A DNA stretch of 64,000 nucleotides from Vreelandella populi (GTDB taxonomy: Bacteria > Pseudomonadota > Gammaproteobacteria > Pseudomonadales > Halomonadaceae). This document shows positions 7,417 to 16,926 of the stretch, in pieces (position 1 is the stretch's first letter; every line of letters begins with the position of its first letter). The DNA lies in NCBI RefSeq assembly GCF_003989825.1, contig NZ_RZHE01000006.1, positions 310,001 to 374,000 on the forward strand. Reading direction: 5' to 3'. Both the position numbers and the translations under genes were made by a program. The notes below the pieces were generated by a model. The model was not told the origin of the DNA. It worked only from the letters and a program-made list of their open reading frames with translations, and made no database searches.

Positions 7417-7524
7417 ATATCTGAACAACAGACTAATTCACAATCCGATGCGCCAGAACCTACCGAGGCAGAAAAGGAGCAATGCAAACGTCACCGTAAA
7501 CGTGAATACCCCATAAGGAGCTAG
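7417..7524 (+). CDS. Candidate micro-ORF with AUA in place of AUG, leader of glsA
   Basis: Seen: AAAGGAG 6-7 nt upstream of ATA-TCT-GAA-CAA, then 34 sense codons ending in TAG at 7522-7524, only 4 nt before the glsA ATG. The peptide from residue 2 (SEQQTNSQSDAPEPTEAEKE, then a basic CKRHRKREYPIRS) has the hydrophilic composition of a real protein. The glsA ribosome binding site lies inside its last codons, as in translationally coupled pairs. AUA is a very rare start codon, so it may be a gene that lost its ATG by a single G-to-A change, or a spurious frame. No recognised family. Confidence 0.35.
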   Translation: MSEQQTNSQSDAPEPTEAEKEQCKRHRKREYPIRS

Positions 7525-7528
7525 CCGT

Positions 7529-8470
7529 ATGGAAAATATCAATGACGATATTGAAGCCTATTTACAGCAGGTAGTAGAGGAAGAGCAGAACCACGACCAT
7601 GATGGCAGCATGAGCTCTTTCATGGAAGAAATTGGTATGGCTGATAAAGAGATGTTTGGTGTCTGCGTCACCAGCTCCGAGGGAAAAGTCAGAAAAGGCG
7701 GCAATGCTGACGAAGTATTACCGTTGGAAAGTGTTTCCAAAGCACTGGCGTTAGCGCTTGCGCTGGAAGATGTGGGAGCCGAGAAAATCTTTCAGCATGT
7801 GAGCAAAGAACCTAAAGGCGACCCGTTTCACTCTATAGCTGCTCTTGAAGAAGGAGATAAGGGCGTCCCTTCAAACCCGATGATAAACGCGGGTGCCATT
7901 GCAGTCACCTCAATGATTCAGGGTGCTGACGGCGAAGAGCGCTTTATCCGCCTGCGTGACTTTATCCGGCGTCTGGCTGATAACCCCGCTATTGATTACA
8001 ACCACGACATGTATGAGGCAGAAGAAAAGGACTTAAACCGGGCGCTTTTTTATTATATGCGTAGTCACGGTGTAGTGTCCGGCAGCGAGGAAGATAGCCT
8101 TTTACCTTATATGAAGCAGACCTCTATAGAAATGAGCTGTGTCGATCTTGCACGTATTGCGGCTGTATTTGCTAATAACGGTAAGGCCCCTGGTTCAGAT
8201 GAGCAATTGATTGCTCCTGATAACGTGCATATTGTACTGACGCTGATGTTTGCTACCGGTATGTATCAGAGCTCTGGTGAGTTTGCGGTAGACGTGGGGA
8301 TCCCTGCAAAAAGCGGAATTTCCGGATTCATTATGGCCGTCGTTCCAGGCCGTATGGGAGTTGGCGTCATTGGCCCTGCACTAGATAATAGCGGCAACAG
8401 CATTGCTGGCATGCGTATTTTGGGCAAGCTCAGTAAACGCTGGAAACTCGCTGCATTTTCAAGTCATTAA
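7529..8470 (+). CDS. glsA: Glutaminase A (divergent, acidic)
   Basis: 313 aa, the usual length of the serine-dependent beta-lactamase-fold glutaminases. Visible: catalytic S-x-x-K (S68-V-S-K71), PSNPMINAGAIAVTSMI with Asn116/Asn120, the SCVDLARIAAVFANNG segment, and the C-terminal GIPAKSGISGFIMAVVPGR and DNSGNSIAGM blocks. Known reaction: L-glutamine to L-glutamate plus ammonia. Compared with ordinary GlsA the N-terminal 60 residues are strongly acidic and several family motifs are altered (VSK-A rather than ISK-V/T-F, GDPFHS rather than G-x-x-FNS), so it belongs to a divergent branch. AAGGAG lies 9 nt before the ATG. Glutamate formation could feed osmoadaptation in a halophile (inference). 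Confidence 0.85.
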   Translation: MENINDDIEAYLQQVVEEEQNHDHDGSMSSFMEEIGMADKEMFGVCVTSSEGKVRKGGNADEVLPLESVSKALALALALEDVGAEKIFQHVSKEPKGDPFHSIAALEEGDKGVPSNPMINAGAIAVTSMIQGADGEERFIRLRDFIRRLADNPAIDYNHDMYEAEEKDLNRALFYYMRSHGVVSGSEEDSLLPYMKQTSIEMSCVDLARIAAVFANNGKAPGSDEQLIAPDNVHIVLTLMFATGMYQSSGEFAVDVGIPAKSGISGFIMAVVPGRMGVGVIGPALDNSGNSIAGMRILGKLSKRWKLAAFSSH

Positions 8471-8726
8471 AACAGCAAAATTTATAGAAAAACTAAAACG
8501 CAACTTGGGCTACTTGATGTATATGTAATTTGTACCGGCGCTATGTTCAGCTCTGGTTGTTTCTGCTGCCCGATCTTGCTGCTGCTCAGGTGGAGCCGGT
8601 GGTGACCTGGCATATCTGTTCATCGGCCTGTTAACTATTCCTTTAGTGTTAAGTACCCCAGAGTTATGCATAGCTATGCCAAGAGCTAATCATCGTAAAA
8701 ATCACTTATTTATAAAGGAAAATTTC

Positions 8727-9743
8727 ATGATTGATTTGCGTAGCGATACGGTCACTCGCCCAAGCGCCGCCATGTTAGAAGCCATGATGAGTGCCCCCAC
8801 AGGTGACGATGTTTGGGGTGATGACCCAACGGTAAATGCGTTTCAGGAGCACCTTGCCACTTTAACAGGCAAGCAGGCGGCGTTGCTGTTCCCAAGCGGC
8901 ACCCAGAGCAATCTGGTAGGCCTGATGGCTCATTGCGAACGCGGTGACGAGTATATCGTCGGCCAATCTGCTCACACTTATCGCTATGAAGGGGGCGGCG
9001 CTGCGGTGCTTGGCAGTATTCAGCCGCAGCCGATTGAAAATGCCAGCGACGGTAGCCTGCCACTGGAGAAAATCAGCGAAGCCATCAAGCAAGATGATTT
9101 TCACTTCGCCCGCACGCGCCTTTTGGCCTTGGAAAATACCATCGGCGGTAAAGTGTTGCCGGAAGCCTACGTTCATCAAGCCACCGAGCTCGCCCGCTCC
9201 CGAGGCTTGGCAACGCACTTGGACGGCGCGCGGATTTTCAATGCAGCCGTTGCAAGTCAGGTGCCGCTTGAACAGTTATGCCGCCCCTTTGACAGCGTAT
9301 CGCTGTGCTTCTCGAAAGGCATGGGTACGCCGATCGGCTCGGCACTGGTTGGTTCGCGCACGCTTATTGAGCGCGCCCGCCGCTGGCGTAAAGTGGTAGG
9401 TGGGGGGATGCGTCAGGCAGGCATCATCGCCGCCGCCTGCCAGTATGCGCTTGACCACAATCTGCAGGATCTGGCCGACGACCACCGCCGCGCGGCACGT
9501 CTGGCCGAAGGTCTGGCCGCCCTCCCCGGTGTCGAGGTGACATCTCAAGCAACCAACATGCTGTTTGTGCGCATTTCAGAAGAGCACGTGCGGCCCCTTT
9601 CCACTTGGCTTAAACAGCACGATATTTTAATCGAGCTTTTATATGCCACGCGTCTTGTCGTGCACCGCGATATTGATGATGCTGATATCGACAAGGTGCT
9701 CGATGTGATGACAGCCTATTTCAAGCAGCACGCCGTTGCCTGA
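8727..9743 (+). CDS. ltaE: Low-specificity L-threonine aldolase
   Basis: 338 aa PLP enzyme of fold type I. Starts MIDLRSDTVTRPSAAML, the family signature; GDDVWGDDPT at 26-34, His83 (SAHTY) that stacks on PLP, DGARIFNAAV at 166-175 with the PLP-binding Asp/Arg, and the Schiff-base Lys197 in CFSKGMGTPIG. Numbering coincides with E. coli LtaE. Reaction: L-threonine or L-allo-threonine to glycine plus acetaldehyde. The start at 8727 follows AAGGAAA; an upstream in-frame ATG at 8646 adds residues absent from the family. Convergent with fhuB, 24 nt apart. Confidence 0.93.
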   Translation: MIDLRSDTVTRPSAAMLEAMMSAPTGDDVWGDDPTVNAFQEHLATLTGKQAALLFPSGTQSNLVGLMAHCERGDEYIVGQSAHTYRYEGGGAAVLGSIQPQPIENASDGSLPLEKISEAIKQDDFHFARTRLLALENTIGGKVLPEAYVHQATELARSRGLATHLDGARIFNAAVASQVPLEQLCRPFDSVSLCFSKGMGTPIGSALVGSRTLIERARRWRKVVGGGMRQAGIIAAACQYALDHNLQDLADDHRRAARLAEGLAALPGVEVTSQATNMLFVRISEEHVRPLSTWLKQHDILIELLYATRLVVHRDIDDADIDKVLDVMTAYFKQHAVA

Positions 9744-9767
9744 GCTTAATATTTGGATACTAACGGC

Positions 9768-11750
9768 TTAGAGACGCCGCAGGCCCCACATAAAGTAAGC
9801 CCCGCCAATGAGCGAGGCAACGAGGCCTGCCGGTATCTCATAAGGGAACATGACCTGGCGGCCCACCCAGTCAGCCAACACCATTAGCAGCATGCCGATG
9901 AGCGCAGCACCCACAAGGTGCTGTCGAGCGCGCGAAAACCCCGCAAGGCGCGCCATATGGGGGGCCAGCAGGCCGATAAATGAAAGCGGCCCGACCACCA
10001 GCGTGGCGCATGCGGTTAATAGCGCAACCAGCAATAGCAGCCCTAATCGTGCCCGGTTCAAGGTAACACCCAGCGCTTGAGCCATCGGCGCGCCCAGGGG
10101 GAGGATATCTAGCCAGCGGCTAAACGGAAGCGCTACCAGCGCAAGCCCGGCAGCTAGGCTGCCCACCACCACGGCACTGGTAACATCAACGTAATAGGTA
10201 GACCCTGCCAGCCACGCAATCACCTGCTGGCCACGCGGATCACCGCCCGACAGCAGCACGCTGCGCACTGCATCAAACAGGGCGCTGATCGCCACGCCAC
10301 TGAGCAGCAGCCGCTCGGGCACAAAGCCACTGCGACGGTTCAAGACAACCAGTACCAGTAGCGTAGCCAGCGCGCCCAATGTCCCGATACCAATCAGCGC
10401 CAGGTTACTTGGGGCGGGCAGCAAATAAATACCCAGTATCAGCGCGATAGCACAGCCTCCGCTGATACCCAACACTTCGGGGCTTGCCATGGGGTTAGCA
10501 GACAGACGCTGCAATACCGTACCGGCGATTGCCAGCATCAGGCCACTGGCAGCGGCCGCCATGACGCGGGGTAGGCGCCACTCCATCACGTTCCAGTTGA
10601 ACGGGCTGATCCATCCCCAGCCGTTGGCGCCCTGGCCTGACAACAGCCCCAGGCACGCGGCAGCCAGTAACGCCACCAGCAGCCCAATCGCCAAGCGATA
10701 CGGCGCTGGATGGCGGCTTACCAGCATGCTGGGAGGCTGAGGCGGCCGGTCGCCTTGAAGCTTCAATCGAGGAATTAGCCATAACAACAGCGGCGCACCC
10801 AACGCACCGGTAATCGCCCCGGTGGGAATCAGTGTTGTCAGCAAGCCCGAAAAGCGCTGCAGCAAAAGATCAGTAGTTGCCAGTAGAACCGCACCCAAGA
10901 GCGTAGACCAGAGTAGTCGGCTGCCTAGTCGGCGGACCCCGGCCATGCGCACAATATTGGGCGCTGCCAAGCCTATAAAGCCGATAATGCCGACAACGCT
11001 AACCACACTACCGGTAATAAACACCGCAAGCCCAAGGCCTGCAAAGCGCAGATATTTGAGCGAAACACCTAAGCTTTTGGCGCTGGCATCGTCCAGTTCC
11101 AGTACGGCCAGAGGGCGTAACAGCAGCCATGCGGCCACGACACTGATGGCCAGATGGGGCCATAAGGAGACAACTCCATCCCAACCACTTTGAGCAAGCG
11201 ACCCCGCTCCCCAAATCAATAGCCCTGCCAGGGTTTCATGATTAAACAGCAAAAGCGCGGTTGAAAGCGCGCCTAGGTAAAGGTTGACCACTAGCCCTGC
11301 CAACACCACCACAACGGGCGCAAGCCCTCGGCGCCAGGTCAGGGCAAATACCAATCCCATTGCCAGCCCACCGCCTGCCAGGACAACCCACTCCGGCCCC
11401 ACCATCAACAATCCCGGCGCCATAAGCGTGGCGGCCATGAGTGCAAGATTGGCGCCAGATGCCACGCCTAGTGTGGTTGGAGAGGCAAGCGGATTGCGCA
11501 ATACCTGCTGCATCAGCACGCCCGCCAGGGCCAGTCCGCCGCCAGCCAGTAGCGCGATTGCAAGACGCGGCCACCAGGTAAAATGCAGTAGCAACTCATC
11601 AACCTGAGTGACATCTGGAGTAAGAAGCGCCTGAACGCTGTGTCCAATACCCCCTTGCGCTTGCAAGGCCAGTATCAGCAGCACGATCAACGGCAAGCTG
11701 AGTAGCAGACAGGCTTTGGCGGGCGTATTGTGATACCGACGGGCTAGCAT
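9768..11750 (-). CDS. fhuB: Fe(3+)-hydroxamate ABC permease FhuB (fused double permease)
   Basis: 660 aa made of two tandem BtuC/FecD-type permease halves, which is the hallmark of FhuB. Half one carries [28 protein letters not shown] (about 77-104) and [13 protein letters not shown] near 260; half two repeats these as [23 protein letters not shown] and [14 protein letters not shown] near 600. About 18-20 membrane spans. Known role: channel for ferric hydroxamate siderophores driven by FhuC. The gene is divergent from fhuC with a Fur box between. No FhuD binding protein is encoded next to it, unlike the E. coli fhuACDB operon. Confidence 0.92.
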   Translation of the reverse strand: MLARRYHNTPAKACLLLSLPLIVLLILALQAQGGIGHSVQALLTPDVTQVDELLLHFTWWPRLAIALLAGGGLALAGVLMQQVLRNPLASPTTLGVASGANLALMAATLMAPGLLMVGPEWVVLAGGGLAMGLVFALTWRRGLAPVVVVLAGLVVNLYLGALSTALLLFNHETLAGLLIWGAGSLAQSGWDGVVSLWPHLAISVVAAWLLLRPLAVLELDDASAKSLGVSLKYLRFAGLGLAVFITGSVVSVVGIIGFIGLAAPNIVRMAGVRRLGSRLLWSTLLGAVLLATTDLLLQRFSGLLTTLIPTGAITGALGAPLLLWLIPRLKLQGDRPPQPPSMLVSRHPAPYRLAIGLLVALLAAACLGLLSGQGANGWGWISPFNWNVMEWRLPRVMAAAASGLMLAIAGTVLQRLSANPMASPEVLGISGGCAIALILGIYLLPAPSNLALIGIGTLGALATLLVLVVLNRRSGFVPERLLLSGVAISALFDAVRSVLLSGGDPRGQQVIAWLAGSTYYVDVTSAVVVGSLAAGLALVALPFSRWLDILPLGAPMAQALGVTLNRARLGLLLLVALLTACATLVVGPLSFIGLLAPHMARLAGFSRARQHLVGAALIGMLLMVLADWVGRQVMFPYEIPAGLVASLIGGAYFMWGLRRL

Positions 11751-11863
11751 GGAAGTGATGGTCCTTCAGCAACCTTAAAGAAAGCGTCAACTAGCAATAT
11801 CATTGGCAAAACCCGAGCAGGCGAAAAGAGCTAGAAAAATAAATTCAGGCTCGCGATTCTAAA

Positions 11864-11878
11864 TGATAAGTATTACCA
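11864..11878. promoter_or_regulatory. Fur box between fhuB and fhuC
   Basis: TGATAAGTATTACCA matches the 7-1-7 Fur consensus TGATAATNATTATCA at most positions. It sits in the 185-bp divergent promoter region, 58 bp before the fhuC ATG, so iron-loaded Fur could repress both directions. Confidence 0.7.
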
Positions 11879-11935
11879 CTACAATTAGGCGCTAAACAGC
11901 CAATCCTGCTGCCATTTTGCTGTTAGGAGCCACTT

Positions 11936-12703
11936 ATGTTTGAAGTTCAGGATGCAACGTTTGTGATTAACCGCAAACGCTTACTGCAGCCTATTAATCA
12001 TACGTTTCACGAAGGCAAGGTGTACGGCCTGATTGGCCATAACGGCTCGGGAAAATCGACCTTGATCAAACTGCTCGCTCAGCAGCAATTCGTCAGCGAG
12101 GGCGAGATCCATTTTGACCAACGCCCGCTAAGCGCCTGGGGCAGCCGGGAGTTTGCGCGTCAGGTGGCCTACCTCCCCCAGCACTTGCCCAGCGCTGAAA
12201 ACCTGACAGGGCGCGAACTGGTCGCCTTCGGCCGTTATCCATGGCACGGCTTATTGGGCCGCCATAACCAGAAAGATACAGACGCGATCGAACGCGCCAT
12301 TGCGCTCACTCATACCGAAGCCTTTGCTGACCGCTTGGTCGATACCCTTTCCGGCGGTGAACGCCAGCGCGTTTGGCTCGCCATGCTATTGGCGCAAGGC
12401 AGCCGCTTTCTGCTGCTTGATGAGCCGCTGGCCGCATTGGATATCGCCCACCAGATGGAAGTCCTTGCACTCATTCGCAAGCTCTGCGATGAGCTTGATC
12501 TGGGCGTCATTATCGTATTGCACGATATCAACATGGCCTCTCGCTACTGCGATGAACTGATGGCTCTGCACAGCGGACGCTTACTTGCCCACGGCACCCC
12601 AAACGACATGATGCGTAACAGCACCCTCGAAGCTATCTATGGGCTGCCCATGCAGGTCATGAAGCACCCCAATGGCGATCACCATATCGCAGTGGCACAA
12701 TAG
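11936..12703 (+). CDS. fhuC: Ferric hydroxamate ABC transporter ATP-binding protein FhuC
   Basis: 255 aa ABC ATPase of the iron-siderophore/B12 class. Walker [11 protein letters not shown] (about 34-43), Q-loop YLPQHLPSAENLT, signature LSGGERQRVWLAM (about 139-151), Walker B RFLLLDEPLAALD (about 156-168), and H-loop ILHDINMASRYCD-type segment near 195. The family-typical VAFGRYPWHG stretch after the Q-loop also fits FhuC/FepC. Powers FhuB. Divergent from fhuB and followed after 169 nt by fhuF, which has its own Fur box. AGGAGCC lies 8 nt before the ATG. Confidence 0.92.
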   Translation: MFEVQDATFVINRKRLLQPINHTFHEGKVYGLIGHNGSGKSTLIKLLAQQQFVSEGEIHFDQRPLSAWGSREFARQVAYLPQHLPSAENLTGRELVAFGRYPWHGLLGRHNQKDTDAIERAIALTHTEAFADRLVDTLSGGERQRVWLAMLLAQGSRFLLLDEPLAALDIAHQMEVLALIRKLCDELDLGVIIVLHDINMASRYCDELMALHSGRLLAHGTPNDMMRNSTLEAIYGLPMQVMKHPNGDHHIAVAQ

Positions 12704-12748
12704 TGCAGTTTTTTGTAAAACGTATTGATTCGCAACTAACACTTCAAC

Positions 12749-12763
12749 TGATAAGCATTATCG
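12749..12763. promoter_or_regulatory. Fur box upstream of fhuF
   Basis: TGATAAGCATTATCG, a near-consensus 7-1-7 Fur site, about 110 nt before the fhuF ATG and 46 nt after fhuC. Suggests fhuF has its own iron-regulated promoter. Confidence 0.72.
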
Positions 12764-12872
12764 ATTAAGCTGACCTACTCACTTTCAACCTGCGTTAACG
12801 CAATGTATTCGTTATCAGACTTTACGCAGGTGTGCTTGAGCTTTAAAAGAGCTCACGTTCGGGAGTTTCGTT

Positions 12873-13664
12873 ATGCCGCCGCTAGCTCTGCATCATTCAG
12901 ATCACGCTATATCTGAACATGTCTTGCCCACGCTCGCCGACTGTTACCAAGGGGCACTGGTGCTGTTTACCCCGCCTCTGATCGGCGGCATGCCACCGGC
13001 AGGTGCGATCAAAGCCTCGCGCTGGCGCAATACGGCACTGCTGGAGCAAGACCTGGAGCGCTACGCTGCCCGCTATCCTGGTGGAGACAAGCGTGCTATT
13101 ACCTCGTTATGGTCAAAATGGCATTTCAGCGCGCTTACCGTACCTACCCTAGCCTCTCATCTTTTACTTAACCGCGACTTGCCGGTAGAGCTTGATGATG
13201 TGCACGTCATTTTTAATGAAGAGGGATGCACCAAGCAGCTTTGGCTGCCCCATGAAGGCGCGCTGTTGGAGACACAAGACTCTAGCGAGCGCTTTGCCAA
13301 ATTGATTACTCAGCACTGGGTACCGCTAATTGAACGCTTGGCCGCCATTTCAGGCACTGCGCCGCGTGTGTTCTGGAGCAATGCTGGTGGCTACCTGAAT
13401 TACTATGTAAACGTGCTTGCCGAGTATCCTGAGGTGAACCAGGAGGCTCTTAAAGCTGCACGAGTACTGCTGGAATCCCGCCATATTGACGGCCAGCGTA
13501 ACCCGCTATTCGAGCCGGTGCGCACGTACACGCCCAAAGATAGCGATGAAGTAAAGCAGGTGCGCAAGCTTTGCTGCCTGCGCTATTTGCTGGATGAATT
13601 CAGCGTGTGCAGTAACTGCCCGCTGGAGGGATGTGACCGAGTGGCCCGTAAACGAGCCACTTAA
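12873..13664 (+). CDS. fhuF: FhuF-type siderophore-iron reductase
   Basis: 263 aa. The C-terminal block has the FhuF [2Fe-2S] ligand pattern C-C-x10-C-x2-C: Cys234, Cys235, Cys246, Cys249 (LCCLRYLLDEF then SVCSNCPLEGC), plus an extra Cys254. The rest (WSKWHFSALTVPTLASHLLLNR near 90-110) matches the family helical core. Known role: reduces cytoplasmic ferric hydroxamates so Fe(II) is released after FhuBC import. A Fur box lies upstream and the exporter gene downstream is convergent 14 nt away. Expected to be induced under iron starvation. Confidence 0.88.
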   Translation: MPPLALHHSDHAISEHVLPTLADCYQGALVLFTPPLIGGMPPAGAIKASRWRNTALLEQDLERYAARYPGGDKRAITSLWSKWHFSALTVPTLASHLLLNRDLPVELDDVHVIFNEEGCTKQLWLPHEGALLETQDSSERFAKLITQHWVPLIERLAAISGTAPRVFWSNAGGYLNYYVNVLAEYPEVNQEALKAARVLLESRHIDGQRNPLFEPVRTYTPKDSDEVKQVRKLCCLRYLLDEFSVCSNCPLEGCDRVARKRAT

Positions 13665-13678
13665 AGGCTGCCAAGTCA

Positions 13679-15334
13679 TCAGGTAGCAATCTGGGCTACC
13701 GCATCCTGGCTTGCCAGATCGCGCTGTGCGCCGGTTAGCTCATGCAACTGTCCCTGGGACATTTCCAGCAAGCGATCCGCGTGCATGAAGTAGCTGTCAT
13801 CGTGACTGATCGCAAAGACCGTTTTCCCCATATCACGAAGGTGTGGCAGCAGCTCACGGTAAAACAGCCGCCTGAACTGCGGATCCTGATCGGCGGCCCA
13901 CTCATCGAGCAGTAGAATGTCCCGTTCCTCGGCGATAGCCAAAAGAAGTGCCAGGCGCTTGCGCTGCCCTTGGGATAGCTGGGTATTGATTACACGATTA
14001 CCCTCCCATTGAAGCTTATGCTGCATTTGCAGCCGCTCAAGCCAGGTTTCTACCAGTGCCGGGTCGGCCTTCTGACCATCAGGACCCATCGCCAGGTCAA
14101 ACTGATGAAAGTCGGTAAACACACTGGCGAACCGAGCTCGAAATCCCTGCCACTGCGCGGGCGTAAGTGTTTGCCCATCCACCTTGATATGTCCGCTTTG
14201 CGGCTGGTACAAACCGGTTAACAGGCGCGCCAATGTGGATTTACCGCTGCCATTGCCGCCAATCAGGAACACCTGCTCCCCTCGTTTAAGGGTCAAATTG
14301 ACAGGCCCAACATGAAATCCATCGCCCTGTTCACTTGCAGGGTAGCGGTAGGTAACCTCAACAAGCTCCAGACGCTGCCAGGACGCAAAGGTGTCATCGA
14401 CTGCAAAGCCCGGCTGGTATTCAGCAAGTTCCAGGCTTGCCAGTTTATCAAATGCCACCTGAGCGCTAATCAGCGTCGGCCAGGCACCAATCGCCTGAAT
14501 GAGCGGTGTGCGTAAAAATAGCAGGGTCAAGGCAAAGGTAGCGGCAACGGCGGGACTTGCCCAACCAAGCCCATTGGCCATGAAAAACACCACGCCGATC
14601 GCACCCAGCATCATGATATTCGACCAGTTGCCCGCACTCAGGTGATACGTGTCGGCCCGAATAATATGGTAGCGGTAATCCCGTGCATTTTGGGTGAAGG
14701 TTTCATCGAAGAAGCGCTTTGCCCGATCGCGGTTTAGCGTGAGCTCCTTGCGTCCTTCAATCGCCGATTGGTAATCCTTGTATAAACGGTCTTCGCTTTC
14801 CCGCACCAGGTTGAAGTGACGATACACCTTGGAAACCAGTACCCAACCGATGCCCATGGTAAAAGCAATCCACACCACGGTGATGACGACCATTTGCGGT
14901 GAAAGCCAGGCGAGATAGGCAATAGAAGCAAGCGTCAGCACCACGCCTTGAACAAGCTCCGGCAAGCGCACGAAACCAATCGTGATATTGCGTACATCGC
15001 TTGAAAGGCTTGCCAGCAACGTAGCATTACCGAGTTGCTCAAGGCGTTCGATATCCGTATCCAGGATGCGTTTAACCAACCTTGAACGCAGGTCATAGAC
15101 AAAGTAATGGCCCAGTAGGGTGAGCGCCAGCTGCGTACCCAGCGTCACCGCCAGCAACACCGTTAAAAGACCCAGAAACTGGGGTAGCGCAGAAAGCGGA
15201 CTTCCTACTTCAATCAGGCGCTGGTTGATAAAGGCGATCACCCCGACCCCCAGGCCCGCGCTGAACAGGCTCAGGCCGATGGCCCCTAGAAACGGCCAGC
15301 GATAATGACGAAAAACGACCTGTAACAGCTCCAT
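13679..15334 (-). CDS. Cyclic-peptide/siderophore ABC exporter (PvdE/SyrD/YojI family)
   Basis: 551 aa half-transporter: six membrane spans over residues 1-290 fused to an ATPase. Walker [15 protein letters not shown] near 354, signature [14 protein letters not shown] near 454, and Walker [14 protein letters not shown]; the EWAADQDP extension is characteristic of the cyclic peptide transporter family (TIGR01194) that includes pyoverdine exporter PvdE. Role by family: export of a peptide or siderophore precursor across the inner membrane. Lies in the iron block, convergent with fhuF, yet no NRPS or siderophore-synthase gene is in the window. A weak Fur-like sequence lies 70 bp upstream. Confidence 0.82.
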   Translation of the reverse strand: MELLQVVFRHYRWPFLGAIGLSLFSAGLGVGVIAFINQRLIEVGSPLSALPQFLGLLTVLLAVTLGTQLALTLLGHYFVYDLRSRLVKRILDTDIERLEQLGNATLLASLSSDVRNITIGFVRLPELVQGVVLTLASIAYLAWLSPQMVVITVVWIAFTMGIGWVLVSKVYRHFNLVRESEDRLYKDYQSAIEGRKELTLNRDRAKRFFDETFTQNARDYRYHIIRADTYHLSAGNWSNIMMLGAIGVVFFMANGLGWASPAVAATFALTLLFLRTPLIQAIGAWPTLISAQVAFDKLASLELAEYQPGFAVDDTFASWQRLELVEVTYRYPASEQGDGFHVGPVNLTLKRGEQVFLIGGNGSGKSTLARLLTGLYQPQSGHIKVDGQTLTPAQWQGFRARFASVFTDFHQFDLAMGPDGQKADPALVETWLERLQMQHKLQWEGNRVINTQLSQGQRKRLALLLAIAEERDILLLDEWAADQDPQFRRLFYRELLPHLRDMGKTVFAISHDDSYFMHADRLLEMSQGQLHELTGAQRDLASQDAVAQIAT

Positions 15335-15402
15335 GAGCGCTTCCCTACAGCAGTATAGGCGGCGAATTGTGACGCACTAACCTGCCAAGTCAATAAACAA
15401 AG

Positions 15403-15417
15403 TGATTTTCATTTACC
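15403..15417. promoter_or_regulatory. Weak Fur-like site upstream of the ABC exporter
   Basis: TGATTTTCATTTACC keeps the outer TGAT and the central CATT but differs from the Fur consensus at several positions. It lies about 70 nt upstream of the exporter start. Context in an iron block makes it plausible; sequence alone is weak. Confidence 0.3.
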
Positions 15418-15501
15418 TTGGCAGGTTATAACATTTGGCTCAGAGTACCGTGCAGGTAGGTAGTCTCCAGGAAAGGCGAGGATAGGCAGAAACCAGGCGC
15501 C

Positions 15502-16230
15502 TTAGGGTTCAGCGAATATTAGCAGTACGGTGCAACCTGCCACCCCTACTGCAAACGGCCAGAAACGGCTGCGTCGATCTTCAGGCAATTCCTCTTTAAG
15601 CACGTTAAGTACCAAGCCGCCAGCCACAAACGCATAGAGTAGACTGACAAAAGCTTCGGTTACTTCAACGATGACACCTACCAACCAGCCTACCACTACG
15701 GCACTGGCCAGCACCCACCGCCCTCTCGCCAGGTAACGCTCGCGATGATGGCGCACCAGCCCATGGTCATTAACCAGAAAATGCGCGCTCATGGCCAAAA
15801 AAAAGAACACAACGTCAGGAAAGTGGTTATCGCGATAAACCAGCAAATAACCGATGAGCGCGTTATACAGCGAGAAAGATCCTACATGTATCCAGAAAAC
15901 GCCCTCAAGCTTTCGAAAGTTGGTCTTGACGCCATGCTGGTAAGGTTGGGAATGCCGGGTGGCTACCTGCTCAAGCCCGTAAAATGCGGCCAGGCCGATA
16001 AGCGCGACGATATACGCATTATGCTCAAGAATTGCCAGCAGCCCGTGGTCATTGATGGTTTGATGGGCTTCGCTCAAGGCAGGGAAGACATGGATGAAAA
16101 CGTAAGCAACCGATATGCCGCCTGCCCACGAAAGCCAAGCGCTACGCGGTACAGCGCTAAGCTTTCGAAGCTTGTTGGCAAACACGTGCACAGCGGCTAA
16201 GCCAATAATAAACGCGATCTGCTGGCCCAT
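15502..16230 (-). CDS. ZIP-like polytopic membrane protein, function unassigned
   Basis: 242 aa, about seven or eight membrane spans. VAYVFIHVFPALSEAHQ (about 41-57) resembles the His/Glu helix of ZIP metal permeases, and FLVNDHGLVRHHRERY (about 150-165) is a His-rich loop. The topology and a His/Glu-containing helix are compatible with a metal transporter, but I cannot align the paired catalytic metal site of ZIP confidently. Transcribed with the cytochrome b561 gene 37 nt upstream, so a redox or metal link is possible. Leave as hypothetical unless profile search supports ZIP. Confidence 0.6.
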   Translation of the reverse strand: MGQQIAFIIGLAAVHVFANKLRKLSAVPRSAWLSWAGGISVAYVFIHVFPALSEAHQTINDHGLLAILEHNAYIVALIGLAAFYGLEQVATRHSQPYQHGVKTNFRKLEGVFWIHVGSFSLYNALIGYLLVYRDNHFPDVVFFFLAMSAHFLVNDHGLVRHHRERYLARGRWVLASAVVVGWLVGVIVEVTEAFVSLLYAFVAGGLVLNVLKEELPEDRRSRFWPFAVGVAGCTVLLIFAEP

Positions 16231-16267
16231 GGTGGTTTCGCTCCCTGCGCACCGTTACGGTTATTCT

Positions 16268-16825
16268 TCAATCAAACAGGCTCATGCGTTTGGCGACCGT
16301 ATCGCGTTTGATACGCCAATGAAATAGCGCCCCTGCCACGTGGAGGACGGTCAATACCAAAATGGCCCAGCCGATACGCTCATGCCAGGTATAAAGCTGG
16401 CTGGAAAGCGCCGGATGCTCACCCATAAGCCCTGGCAGGTGCCACTTAAAGAACTCGATCGGATAACCGCCGGTGGCGGTTGCCGCCCAGCCGAGTAGCG
16501 GCATGACGATCAATGCTAGATATAAAAGATGATGCACGCTGGTACTGACTATCCGTTCAAAGGCATTCAGGGGCGGGTCATGGTCGGGCACGACAAAGGC
16601 GATGCGTGTGATGACACGTAAGGTCATCAGCAGCAAGATGGTCACGCCCAGCGTCTTATGGCTGGTGTAAAGCAGGTTTGTGAGCGTATTGCCGATCAAA
16701 TCAAAGGTGCGCTCATATCCCAGCGTTCCGACGGTAAAACCACTGGCCAGCGCCAGCAGCACGGCCCCGGCCACCAGCCAGTGGAGTACCCGGTGTGGAT
16801 AAATATAGTGGTCCAGCTCGTGCAT
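16268..16825 (-). CDS. Cytochrome b561 family protein
   Basis: 185 aa with four membrane helices. Conserved His residues sit in helix 1 (YPHRVLHWLVAGAVLLALASG, about 9-29), in TSHKTLG after helix 1, and in helix 4 (TVLHVAGALFHWR), as in the prokaryotic di-haem CybB/YceJ family. Known role: inner-membrane b-type cytochrome passing electrons between quinol and other acceptors. Ends with the usual KRMSLFD-like short tail. Upstream of the ZIP-like gene on the same strand. Confidence 0.88.
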   Translation of the reverse strand: MHELDHYIYPHRVLHWLVAGAVLLALASGFTVGTLGYERTFDLIGNTLTNLLYTSHKTLGVTILLLMTLRVITRIAFVVPDHDPPLNAFERIVSTSVHHLLYLALIVMPLLGWAATATGGYPIEFFKWHLPGLMGEHPALSSQLYTWHERIGWAILVLTVLHVAGALFHWRIKRDTVAKRMSLFD

Positions 16826-16926
16826 TCAGCGCTCCTAATGACAAGATTCTTTGGCATTCAGTCTAGTTCAGTCCTGCTAACGTTAGCCGATTAATCCCTC
16901 AACGCTAGAAAGGAAAACCTGCCGCC

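Noticed and set aside
7146-7424. 92-codon plus-strand open frame upstream of glsA
   Set aside because: No ribosome binding site, Cys/His/Arg-rich composition unlike a protein, and it overlaps the better micro-ORF candidate in another frame.
8471-8726. Hydrophobic open stretch upstream of ltaE (GGAGGDLAYLFIGLLTIPLV-like)
   Set aside because: Open but with no start or SD, and joins the ltaE frame only by chance; could be a relic but there is no recognisable family.
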